From: Diplodia intermedia
Taxonomy: Eukaryota; Ascomycota; Dothideomycetes; Botryosphaeriales; Botryosphaeriaceae
DNA length: 64,000 bases
Direction: 5' to 3'
NCBI GenBank assembly: GCA_021495925.1
Contig: JAKEKT010000007.1
Span: 62,001-126,000, forward strand
Shown: positions 34,058 through 43,518 of the stretch, in pieces
How positions within the stretch are numbered: position 1 is the stretch's first letter
Layout of the letters: every line of letters starts with the position of its first letter
Program-made: the position numbers and the translations under genes
Notes under the pieces: generated by a model
Seen by the model: the letters and a program-made list of their open reading frames with translations, nothing else
Database searches by the model: none
What the model was told of the DNA's origin: nothing

Positions 34058-36110
34058 CTACCTCATCTCAAGCACAGCCTCCCACCCCACCAACCCCCAA
34101 ACCCTCTCCACAAACCACGCCTTCACATCCCCGCCCTCCCCTTCCCCGGCCTCACCACCGCCTTCCCGCGACGACAAGGCCTTTTTCTTCGCCTTCGCCC
34201 TCTGCGGCCCGGCCACCGGCTCCACGAGCGCCTGCCGGACGGGCATCATCAAACACTCGCTCATCTCATCCCGACTCGCCTCGTCCCCGTCCCCATGCTC
34301 TTCTCCGCCGCCGCCGGGGAAGAAAATGGCCTGCGCGAGCGTCCGCTCCAGCTTCTTCCGCGCGAGCAGGCTCAAGCCGGCCTTCAGCGTCTCGGCCGAC
34401 GGCCTGCTGCTGCTGCTGCTGCTCGACCGCGACGGCCTTGGCGCGGAGGAGAAGGCAGCAGTTGTTGTTGTTCTTGTTGCTGCTGTTCTCGTACCAGCGG
34501 CGGCGCCGTGCTTACGCGACCCGCCGGCGGTGGTGGTGGGCCTTGATGATGATGGCACGGGCGCGATGTGGTGCCGCGCGACGGCGAGACCGCGCTCGAG
34601 CAGGGCGACGAGCAGTGGTAGTTCGATCGCGAGCGCCCGCTGCTGGATCTGTTTCTCTCTGTCGTCTGTCTCCGACGGTGGAGGGGGGTCTTCTTCTTCA
34701 GCGGGCTCCCCCTCCTCCTTTTCTGTGGCGGCGGCGGGATCGACCCAAGCGTCGATGTCGGCCTCGACGGAGGCGCATTTGCGGTGGCCAAAGGTGCAGA
34801 GGAAGACGCGGTTGCCCAGGCGGCGGAAGAGGACGAAGAGAAACCCTTCGACGAGCTCCTGGTGGTGGCGGTGTTGCGAGGGCGTTTCGCTGCCGTTTGC
34901 TGCTGCCGAGGGCAGCGGCGTGTTGAGGACGTTTGAGAGGAAGTTCGAGAGCAGCCGCGTTGCGAGGGCGTCCTGCTTCGCCGTCCGGCCGAAGAGCTTC
35001 TGGCTGCCGCGCGTCGTCATCTGCCGTCTCGAGTTGGCCGCGAGGGTGAGGGCGGCCTCTTGAGCGGCTTGGGACGACGAGCTCTCCCTGAGGATGTCGA
35101 GGACTTGGCCGAACATGCGGACAAAGGTGTACATGACGGCGCCACGCTCTTCTGGCGTTGGCCTCTTCTCCGCGACCAGCTTCTTCAGGCCGAAGAATAG
35201 GGACATGAAGATTCGGGCGGCGGCCTCGAATGTCGAGACTAGCTCGTTGTCGTACGCAACCAGTACGGGTTCCGGCACGGCGTCGTTGGTTCCGCTCAAC
35301 CGCGATTGCGCCCGTTCGATGCGTTGGTGATGTTGCTTGCATGCGGAGGCTAATAGAGGTGCTAAACAATCGGTTGCCTGCACGAGGTGGTACGCTAATT
35401 GGCGGTCTCCATGAGTGTGGTCTTTGTAGTGCTTGTGAGCGTGATACAGATGTTGGGTCAGTTTTGAACCTTCTGTGGTATAGTCAATATTTCTCTCAGA
35501 ATAAGCGTAGCAAGAGGAGGGCTTCATACCTTCATGCACGGCACTCAGAGCTTCCATGTCGCCTAGAAGTGTATCGTCGACAGTCTCAACAGAAGGGGCG
35601 TATGAGTGGTTGGGCTCGATCTTCCGTCGCTTCGCTGCTGGAGCCGATGATGTTGGTAACACTGCGTCTTTCCGCTTTCTCGTCGATGGCGTTGCTCGAG
35701 CGGCAGAAGTGTTCTGTGCAGAGTGAAGCTCGGACTTCAAACGCTCTATTTCTCTTTCATGTTCGGTGAGCTTAGTCTCAAGCTTAGCCCGAGCAGCATC
35801 CGCTTGATGGAACCTCTGTACCCAGTAGCTGGCAGAATCGAGGTGTCTTTCTGAACCTTTATTGGCATTTGATTTGCTCTTTGGCCGTACATGTTCTCTA
35901 AGATGTAGAATGTAGTCTAGCAGAGGCCAGGTTATTCAATGAGCATGTGACTTCGTCGGCCGCCTTTCTGTGACTGCCCGGATGAGACGTACCTTTAACG
36001 CTGAGGTCCGGAGGCTTCGACCGAATGACGGCAAGGGCGTACGCCAGATGAAGTTTTGAAGGGAACATTTCGGAGTCGTGGGAAGCGTTTGGCATCCGCG
36101 GCTGAGTCAT
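34058..36110 (-). CDS. MEI4: probable MEI4/Rec24 meiotic recombination initiation protein
   Basis: Exons 36110-35993 and 35916-34058 give 658 residues. The first splice produces KLHLAYALAVIRSKPPDLSV followed by KDYILHLREH. This closely follows the N-terminal signature of animal MEI4 (an ALA-IIRSKP segment followed by an EY-HL helix). Mei4 works with Rec114 to let Spo11 make meiotic double-strand breaks. After the signature come a coiled-coil segment (AKLETKLTEHEREIERLKSEL), a basic KKRKIE-like patch, and helical sequence (FEAAARIFMSLFFGLKKLV, VEGFLFVLFRRLGNRVF). A low-complexity Ser/Arg/Thr insert is near the C terminus. A further 57-nt in-frame segment (35473-35529) has intron borders; removing it gives 639 residues. 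Identification rests mainly on the N-terminal motif. Confidence 0.72.
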
Positions 36111-36573
36111 TGGGTAGCCCGCCCATGCAAACGGGGTCCTCCGGTGACCGCTACTGGGAGACCTGATGGAGGCTGTCGATTCAGTAGGTACCGCTCCCTT
36201 ACTTCGATTGAGACTGCATGTTTGTTTAATTGCAGGCAAGCCTCAGTTGTGGGTTGCTGGGCGGGTCGGGGAACAAGCGAAGCTGGGAAGGAAGGAGCGA
36301 CGTCAGAGATGGTTCGGGTCGCTGCTGCCTCCAAAACTTATCAAGCGATTGGCCAGTGAGCCCACAACCACTTACTTCCCATGCGTGAGTTGCCTATTTG
36401 CTTGAGTCTCTTTTCACGGCTGACTGCATGGAGAAGCGTAAGTCTCGAAGTCTGCTCGTATCCAGCAAAGTCTCTAAAGGCCTGGTTGTGAGGACATGCC
36501 TGCAATGTTTATTCCTTTTACCCTTGCTTCATACATATGTTACAGTCCTCATGCCGAGTTCCCATCAAACACC
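36111..36573. other. MEI4-like promoter and mL38 3' UTR
   Basis: About 460 bp between two minus-strand genes. The MEI4 frame stays open upstream of 36110 but lacks an ATG there. No distinct control element was recognised. Confidence 0.35.
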
Positions 36574-37913
36574 TCACCTGTACCGAGCGCCGTCCTTCTT
36601 CTTGTAGGGCAGCTTCTCCGGCTTCTTCCTCTTGAACTCGACGCCAGCTCCTTCGATGCCATGTCTCTCCATCACCTCATCCGTCTTCTCATCCCACTGC
36701 GCCCTGAACATGTTGATGCCCACAGCATGCAGCTTGTGCTTGTCGATGAAGCTACGCAGGATGAATCCATCCCGCTGGACCTCGGTCTTGACCGTTGCAA
36801 CGTCCAACGTCTTACCCTCGGGCTGCTCGAGAACGAAGACAGAGTACCTGTGGTAGGGGCTGCCCTTCTGCGCAAACGGCGGGAGCCAGGGAAGCACGAC
36901 CTGGGAGTCCGTCGACAGCTTCTCAAGCCGAATGAAACGCTTTGCAGGCGAAATCGGGATGTTTGCGGCGACGTAGTGGCAGCGGTAGTCGAAGCCGTCC
37001 TTCTCAACGTTCGGCACGTCCGAGTCGATGACCACGACCGACACCAGTCTTTCACCCCTGTCAAACACTTGCACTCTGAGGGTGAGCGGGTTTTCGCTGA
37101 TGTCCGAGGCGACGTAGTCGCCGGGCTGGACGTTGCCGTCGCCGAACATCAGGCTGACGTCGGCCTTCTGCTTCATGGCGGGAAGAACGTCGGGAATAAC
37201 CTTCATCGTGGTGATGCGCTGCTCGACCAGCAGCTGCTTGTATTCGCGCCATCTCCTCTCGGCCAGCAAACGGTAGATGGGCTTGGACATGTTGGCTATA
37301 GTTCCCGGGGGTCAGCGTCTCTCCTCCAATTGCCGTTCCAAAGCAGCGCCAGGAGCGGCTCACCTTTCCCGTCTTCAAAGTTCTTCTTGACGGCGGGGTC
37401 GTTGATGTCGGCCTGGATCTTCAACTGCTCCAGCCGGTTCTGCATGCTCATCACCCGCACCTGCTTCTCCCGCTCGCCGCCCGACACGGCCACGTCCTGC
37501 GCCTGCACGTGCGCTATCCGCTTGCGCTGCAACTCAATCGCCGCCAGCTTCTCCTCCCGGTCCGCCTTGAGCACCTTCCGCGCCTCCTGGAAGCATTGGT
37601 ACGGGAGCTGCTCAAAGGGAATGTTGGCCAACTGCGCCAGCGCCGCGCGGCGTCTCCGCGAGCCGATGGGGTAGACGCCCGACTTGATCAGCTTCTTCTC
37701 GTCACGGCGCGTGATGACAGTGTTCGGGTCGAGGTTCGCGGCATCGGTGGACGGGGGGGACGACGGCGACGAGGACTGCTGCGGCTGCTGGACCTGGGCT
37801 TCGTCGGCCGCGGCGGCGCTGCCGGTGAAGGTGCGGGCCTGTAGCGACGCAGGCGCCCGCGAGCGGCGGATGCACGTCTGCAGCGGGCGCGTGGCCTGCT
37901 TCGCCGCGGACAT
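36574..37913 (-). CDS. mitochondrial large-subunit ribosomal protein mL38 (MRPL35-like, PEBP fold)
   Basis: Component of the mitochondrial large ribosomal subunit. Exons 37913-37364 and 37295-36574 give 423 residues. The N terminus (MSAAKQATRPLQTCIRRSRAPASLQARTF, split here only by its Arg spacing) is an apparent mitochondrial presequence. The middle has a helical segment (YQCFQEARKVLKADREEKLAAIE), then the phosphatidylethanolamine-binding-like fold: VSVVVIDSDVPNVEKDGFDYR, ANIPISPA, and VLPWLPPFAQKGSPYHRYSVFVLEQ. The last is the family's PPxxGxxxHRY-like segment. The splice gives GKANMSKPIYRLLAERRW. Transcribed divergently from the mitochondrial IF3 gene 257 bp away, which fits shared control of mitochondrial translation. 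Confidence 0.88.
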
Positions 37914-38170
37914 GATTGGGGTCGGGTTGGGGCGGCAATTGGGGTTGTGGGTGGTCGAGGTGTTGTTGGCGAACGCGGGCGGCCGATGATCACGTCCCCG
38001 AGATTTTTTGGAGCCGCTGGTTGGCCGCCGCGGCGAGGAAAGCTTCACCCAAGCTCCTCTGGCCTCCACACACCACCACGCCCGACCCATCTCCCCAACC
38101 CTCTCAGAGACGCATCAATTCGCTTCGCCATCGGCTGCACTCTACCGCCAAGTCATCCAAACCGGGCAAG
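37914..38170. promoter_or_regulatory. shared divergent promoter, mL38 / mitochondrial IF3
   Basis: Only 257 bp separate the two start codons of these head-to-head mitochondrial translation genes. No TATA box is evident on either side, as is common for housekeeping genes. Confidence 0.5.
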
Positions 38171-39370
38171 ATGGCACACGCACGCCACGTTTCCGCCACG
38201 GCGCAAGCGCTCTTCCGCGTCTTCATCCAACCCACCATCGCCGTCGCGCCCACAACGACGCCCCGCGCCGCCTCGTCGCTCCTCCGGCCGTCGGCTGCCC
38301 CGGCGATCTTCATCCCGGCCCTCTCCCCGCACAGCCAGCGCCGCACGGCGGCCAAGTACCGGCCGCCGGTCGAGCGCACGACGGCGTACGACGAGGAGAT
38401 CGGGTCCATCTACATCAACCTCGTCGACGAGGAGGGCGTCTTCCGGCCGGGCGAGCGGCTCACGCACGTGCTCGCCGGCATGGACCGCGCCGCGAACCAC
38501 CTGGTGCAGCTCACCGAGGCGAACGAGGAGTCGGAGCACCCGTTCCCCGTCTGCAAGGTCGTGTCCAAGAGCGCGCTGCGCGACGAGGAGCGCGCAAAGG
38601 CCCGGCTGAGGACCAGGAAGACGGTCGACGACCTGACCAAGACCATCGAGCTCAACTGGGCCGTCAGCCCCAACGACCTGCAGCACTGGCTCAAGCGCCT
38701 GAGGGAGTTCCTGGAGGAGGGCAGGCGCGTCGAGGTCGTCATGGGTCCGAAGAAGAAGGGCCGGAAGGCGACGCCCCAGGAGGCCGAACATGTGCTGCAG
38801 AGCGTCAAGGACACTGCGGCCGGGGTTGCGGGCGCGAAGGAGAGGACCGCGCCCGAAGGGGAGGTCGGGGCCATCATGACGTTGTTCTATGATGGCCCGA
38901 AGGAGGGCTTGAAAGAGAGGCAGAAGCAGATCCAGGAGGAGAAGCAGAAGCAGAAACAGATGCTGGAGGAGAAGCAGCTGGAGAGGCTGAAGCAGAAACA
39001 GAAACAGAAACAGGTGCAGGAGGATGGACAGAAGGAGAAACCAGCTGAGAACGCCACTGGACAGAAGGATCAGCCCAAAGTCTCGAGATGGAAGCTCAAG
39101 GAGGAGAAGAAGAGGCAGCAGGCTGAAATTGAGAAGGCCCGGGAAGCTGAGGCCGAGAAAGTTAGGCTGCAGAGGGAAGCGATGCAGCAGCAGAGGCAAG
39201 CCCTGGGTGGCGGATATGGTCAGAACGGGTATGGTCAGAACGGGTATGGTCAGAACGGGTATGGTCAGAACGGTTATGGTCAGAACGGTTATGGTCAGGG
39301 CGGGTATGGTCAGAACGGGTATGGTCAGGGCTATGCCGGCTACGGACGGCGCCAAATGTATGGTAGGTAG
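38171..39370 (+). CDS. mitochondrial translation initiation factor IF-3 with Gln-rich repeat tail
   Basis: Intronless, 399 residues. The Arg/Ala-rich N terminus (MAHARHVSATAQALFRVF) should target mitochondria. The IF3 N domain runs from INLVDEEGVFRPGERLTHVL to about residue 150. The C domain has TKTIELNWAVSPNDLQHWLKR and RRVEVVMGPKKKGRK, matching the IF3 pattern of Lys-rich strand and helix. Bacterial IF3 has about 180 residues; here about 105 residues of K/Q/E-rich coiled-coil (QKQIQEEKQKQKQMLEEKQ) follow. The final about 53 residues are a tandem GYGQN repeat ending GYGRRQMYGR. That tail is low complexity and prion-like, and is unusual for an IF3. Confidence 0.88.
   Translation: MAHARHVSATAQALFRVFIQPTIAVAPTTTPRAASSLLRPSAAPAIFIPALSPHSQRRTAAKYRPPVERTTAYDEEIGSIYINLVDEEGVFRPGERLTHVLAGMDRAANHLVQLTEANEESEHPFPVCKVVSKSALRDEERAKARLRTRKTVDDLTKTIELNWAVSPNDLQHWLKRLREFLEEGRRVEVVMGPKKKGRKATPQEAEHVLQSVKDTAAGVAGAKERTAPEGEVGAIMTLFYDGPKEGLKERQKQIQEEKQKQKQMLEEKQLERLKQKQKQKQVQEDGQKEKPAENATGQKDQPKVSRWKLKEEKKRQQAEIEKAREAEAEKVRLQREAMQQQRQALGGGYGQNGYGQNGYGQNGYGQNGYGQNGYGQGGYGQNGYGQGYAGYGRRQMYGR
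39214..39331 (+). repeat. 15-bp tandem coding repeat
   Basis: About eight copies of the unit TATGGTCAGAACGGG, with a few single-base variants (AAC to GGC, GGG to GGT). They encode (GYGQN)n at the C terminus of the IF3 protein. Near identity between units points to recent slippage or repeat homogenisation. Confidence 0.95.
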
Positions 39371-40279
39371 ATTCGTCGTGGCATAGAGACCCATCAAACT
39401 GGCACAGTTATATCAACACCATCAGACTGCTTCTCTACTATATTAGACTTCATTAGATATTCCATCCTCTCAACCTTTTTCAAGACGCGCCAGATTGAGA
39501 TCGAGACTAGCTGAGACCTTGTGGTCAACATTCCCGATAATCAAGGAAAAAGTGAAGGAGTTACAGTCCACAAAAATATGCCCTAACACTGATGTCCACT
39601 GTCACGCCTCTATACATGCTAAACGTTGCATTTGCATAGAAGACATTTGAATGATGAGATGTGTACGAGGTCGGTTTGGTTAGTGCTGTAAGAAGGTGAG
39701 ATACATTCGGGGAATGTATTTACTCTTAAACCATCTCGCAAGTAGCTACCCACGTCCTTTGTTGAAAAGTTACTGGTAGCATTGAATATTCTATGAATTA
39801 TTCACACCACAAAAAATGCTTCCAAGCCAAGACAGTCTCCTAACAAATGAATTGATATACTGTGAAAATCATGAGATTCATCGACAATAGGACCCACGCG
39901 AGGTTAATCATAGGCTATTCTATGATTAGTGAAGAATCCGCCTTTTGCTCCTTTCCCCGCCCGGAAGCCAAAGCACAGCAGCTGACGGCAGATTTAAGGT
40001 CTCTGGGTTCCGCTGAAGACGCAACACTCTTTCTACGTGGATAGTTGGATCCAACCTCTGGAATCAACTGTCTGCATTCAAGACTCCCCAGCTAAGTCCG
40101 AGCAATGGTCCAACGACCTTCATAAGTACAACGCAACATCTTTACAAGGTATATGCGAACGGGCTCAATCATTTTGCCCCCCGCTGTGAAAGGTTTGCAC
40201 CGCTCAGCTACGTCCAAATCCCATTCCATAGCTCGAACCCGCGTCTCAGAGGCGTCACTTGCCATCCCCTCCCATCCCA
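39371..40279. other. convergent intergenic region
   Basis: About 0.9 kb, AT-rich, between the convergent IF3 and HsbA-like genes. It should hold both 3' UTRs. No gene or repeat recognised. Confidence 0.4.
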
Positions 40280-40852
40280 TCAAGCGGAGTTGAAAGCATC
40301 GATACCGCTCTGGATGGCATCATGAATACCATCCACGATGGCCTCGCCCTGGGCCGTCAACGTCTCGTTCCCGACATACGCCTTCGCCGTCAAGGCCGCA
40401 CTGAACGTATCGTGATCGTTCAACAGCAGCCGCAAGCTCGCCACCACGACGGCCCCCATGCCATCCGCCTCGAACGCGGTCCGCTTCGCCTTCAGCGCGC
40501 GCACGGACGCCGGGATGGACACGGCGACGGTGTCCTGGGTGTGCTGGAAGATGCGGGCGGTGTCGGGCCGGGAGATGGACGGGGAGAGGTTGGCGTCGGC
40601 GAAGCCTTTGCGGTTGGCGACGTGGATGGCGCCGACGGTGGCGAGAACGGGGGCGCCTTGGATGAGCGAGGTGAGGAGGCCGCCGCTGCCCGAGTAGGCT
40701 TCCGTCGCGTGGGTGTTTGCGAGGACGCCGGTGTGGATGTTGGTGATGTCTTGGATTAGCGTGTCGGCGGTGATGATGTCGATGCGTTTGATGGCGGGGG
40801 GCGATGCGGCGGCGGCGGCGGCAAAGAGGAGGGTGATTGGTGAGAGGCGCAT
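40280..40852 (-). CDS. HsbA-family secreted protein
   Basis: A 190-residue intronless protein. The first about 17 residues (MRLSPITLLFAAAAAAS) form a signal peptide. The rest is a helical protein of the hydrophobic-surface-binding protein A type: DIITADTLIQDITNIHTGV, a central ASVRALKAKRTAFEADGMGAVVVASLRLLL and the closing QGEAIVDGIHDAIQSGIDAF. HsbA of Aspergillus coats hydrophobic surfaces and recruits polyesterases; related cell-wall galactomannoproteins share the domain. There are no cysteines and no GPI signal, so secretion or loose wall attachment is expected. Transcribed divergently from another predicted surface protein about 1.1 kb away. Confidence 0.78.
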   Translation of the reverse strand: MRLSPITLLFAAAAAASPPAIKRIDIITADTLIQDITNIHTGVLANTHATEAYSGSGGLLTSLIQGAPVLATVGAIHVANRKGFADANLSPSISRPDTARIFQHTQDTVAVSIPASVRALKAKRTAFEADGMGAVVVASLRLLLNDHDTFSAALTAKAYVGNETLTAQGEAIVDGIHDAIQSGIDAFNSA

Positions 40853-41980
40853 CTTGATACTGTTCCAATCTCGCTTCGTGGACTGAGGTGATGGTTGGAG
40901 AGCACCCCACTGTGCGTCTTAAATATCAATGGCCTAAAATAGCCTGCCTTTTTCTTGCACGCCAGCCTCGGCAACTCTGGGGGATCGTCATAGGGAGATC
41001 CAGATGCAAGAGGGTGGCGCGGTCCATGGCTGAGGCTACTGTGTTAGTTCGACACTACGATGGGCAGAAAGCTTGGAATGCGTGTGAGGCTTTCTTCGAG
41101 ATGGCATCACACGTCCACGTCGGCCCTAGTTTTGGACTGGGCCAAAAACGGCAATCGGATCGAGTCAGGTCCAAGCGCTTGGCACTGACTCGGGGAACAC
41201 GGGATTCCCAGGACGTTTGGACGGCCACAAGTTCATCAATGCGAGAGGATCACCGGACGCGCCCTGAAACCCCAAGGACTATACGATCGTCTCTATACGT
41301 GCTCCCACGCGTAAACGGTCGCCGGGCCGCCGGCCACACGTCTTCACAGATCCGGCCGCGGCCAATCAGCCCCGGCCGGGGCTTTGGGTCAATTTTAAAC
41401 TCGCCTACCGTGGCCGCTTGGGCTGCCGGGACGGCAACGATCAACACCCGCCCACGTCGACGACGAGAGGTGCGCGCGGGATTTTCTCTGGGAGCCTAGA
41501 CGCGGCGCTGCGGGGCGGCAAGCAATCGCGATTACATCAAAGCTGCTGATCCCGCGCGCCGGTGAACGCGGTGAAAGGGTGGGCGGGGTGTTCTCCTGAT
41601 CCGCACCCAAAAGGCGGGCGTGCACCTTGACCAGAGCGCCGTCCACTTGCGCCCCTCCGCGCCCTCGACGCTCCCTCACCGTATTGCTAGCTGTACGCTG
41701 CCGCTGCCAAAGTCACTCGCTCAAAGCGGCCGCGGTTCCACTTCTGGTGTCTTCTTTTCCCTCTTTCCATCTCCCATCCCCTTCTCCCTCCCTCTCATTT
41801 CCCGCGCGCCGCCAATTTTGTTTGCTTTCCCCGGACCGTTTCAATCTGGGGACAGTATCGATAGCGCTGGAGAGATCTGCAGCACCGTCTGTTGTGCATG
41901 TTTGAGTGACCTCGTCCTTGCTGTATATCCTGCGCTTTCGTCCCGTGGCAACCTTTGCATTGTTGAACACCCACTTCATC
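40853..41980. promoter_or_regulatory. divergent region, HsbA / membrane surface protein
   Basis: About 1.1 kb. A TTAAATATC patch at about 40919 lies some 70 bp upstream of the HsbA start and could act as its TATA element. The right end is C/T-rich before the next start. Frames here are unsupported. Confidence 0.4.
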
Positions 41981-43039
41981 ATGAAGACCGCAACCGTCCT
42001 CCTCCTCGCCCTCTCCATCGCGAGCAGTGCGTCCGCCGCCGCCGTCGTCGACCCCAGCGCCAACACACGTAAGTAGAGCTCGAATGACCATTCCCCTTTT
42101 CCCTCGTCCAAGAAACCCCAAGAGAAGCCAGGGAGAAGAAAGAAAGAAGACAAACACATCCATGATGCCTAACCTCCAAACACGCCCACGCCTCGTCCCG
42201 AAAGTAAAACAGCTCGCTCACATGCCAAAACAGGCCGCATCGGACCGCCAGGAAGCGACAACAACAACCCTCGCTCGCCCGTCGCCATCTCATCTCCAGG
42301 CCCGTACAACACCACCACCACGGCCAACACCACCACTCCCACCACCGGCGACTCCTCCCTCCCCGCAGCAGCCAAAGCCAACCCCGCCTCCATCAAAGCC
42401 ACCAGCCGCCGCCGACCATGGGGCTGGAGCAGCGGCCCGCCATCCATGGACAAGCGCCGCTCCGCCTCCGCCGACGACAGCAACGTCGGCGCCTTCGTCG
42501 TCTCCGCCGGCCTGCTGAAGGGCACCGGCAGCGACCCGGACGACACCACCTCCCCGTCCCCGTCCACCTCCACCACCACCTCCACCGACACCTCCACCAC
42601 CGACGACATAGCCACATCCCCCCGCCGCCGCCCCGGCGGCTGGCCCCACTTCCGCCTCCCACGCTCGTCCCCCCCCTCAGACCCATCCCCCTCCACCACA
42701 CCATCCTACGCCACCATCGGCACCTGGGCCGGCATCGTCGTCGGCGCGTCGGCGGCGGCGTCGCTGGCGGCGGCGGGGCTGTACGCGGGGGCGGTCAAGC
42801 GGCGGGCGCGGCGGGCGAGCCGGGCGGAGCGGCGCGCGCTGTACGCCGAGAAGCGCGAGGAGGACGACCGGCGGGTGTGGGAGGGGCCGGACGATGTTGA
42901 AAACGAGGTTGTTGGCGAGTGGGGGGTTGTGGGGGGGAAGGAGGGTGGGGGTGGTGGGGGGTCGTTGGGGGCGGCGGATTTGGAGAAGGGGGGGGTTGTT
43001 GTGGAGGTGCAGGATTATAGGGGGGTTAGTCGGGGGTGA
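41981..43039 (+). CDS. single-pass cell-surface protein, Ser/Thr-rich
   Basis: Exons 41981-42068 and 42234-43039 give 297 residues. The start MKTATVLLLALSIASSASA is a clear signal peptide. The presumed outer part (residues about 25-220) is rich in Thr, Ser and Pro (NTTTTANTTTPTTG, STSTTTSTDTSTTDD), likely heavily O-glycosylated. It includes a MDKRRS site that Kex2 could cut. One membrane helix follows (TIGTWAGIVVGASAAASLAAAGLYAGA), then a strongly basic stop-transfer (KRRARRASRAERR) and an acidic, Gly-rich cytoplasmic tail. This plan resembles fungal wall-stress sensors or mucin-like proteins, but there is no cysteine-rich WSC domain. I do not recognise a named family. Confidence 0.68.
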
Positions 43040-43518
43040 AGGGGATGGGGTTGGGCTTGCGCTGTGGGCGGTTGGAATGGGGGAATGGGGAGGATTGGAT
43101 GGGGAGGAGGAGGCTGAGGGGCTGTGTGGGTAATGGAAAGGGGGGGAGGGTTTTTTGTTTTGGGATGGATGCGAGGGGAGTGGGAATAAAAGCGAAAAAA
43201 GGCAACGTGGGAGAGAGAGAGAGAGAGAGAGGAGATGCTGTTCTGGCAAGCATCTCTTGCGAAAAGTGGAAGGTGGCCAGCGGGAAAGGTAGATGGGAAA
43301 GCCGGAATATGTGACGTCCAGGGCTGACCTCCCCAACGAGGATCCTGGTGATAATGTGTAACTCTCCCTCTTCGGAATAATGAAATCCAAACGATCATTT
43401 TTGCTCCATTCGTATACAGAATCATCTCGACTGTGAAGATGCAAGTGATCTGAGGTGCACAATGACAAAGCTTAGCCAAGTAGTCTGAGCTCACTTAATG
43501 CATTGTATCCAGCTACAA
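43040..43518. other. convergent intergenic region with (GA)n microsatellite
   Basis: About 480 bp between convergent genes. G-rich 3' UTR sequence on the left and a GA dinucleotide run at about 43210-43232. Nothing else seen. Confidence 0.5.

Noticed and set aside
33428..34546. 372-codon plus-strand frame between CSN5 and the MEI4-like gene
   Set aside because: It crosses a repeat copy and the 3' end of the MEI4-like gene, is Pro/His/Ser-rich without domain, and its right half is antisense to supported coding sequence.
38153..39397. 414-codon antisense frame opposite mitochondrial IF3
   Set aside because: Its Leu-rich tracts are the complement of K/Q/E codons and the GYGQN repeats on the real coding strand.
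40190..40260. tRNA-like B box (minus strand GGGTTCGAGC) near 40235
   Set aside because: The sequence around it cannot form a T stem, acceptor stem or anticodon arm.
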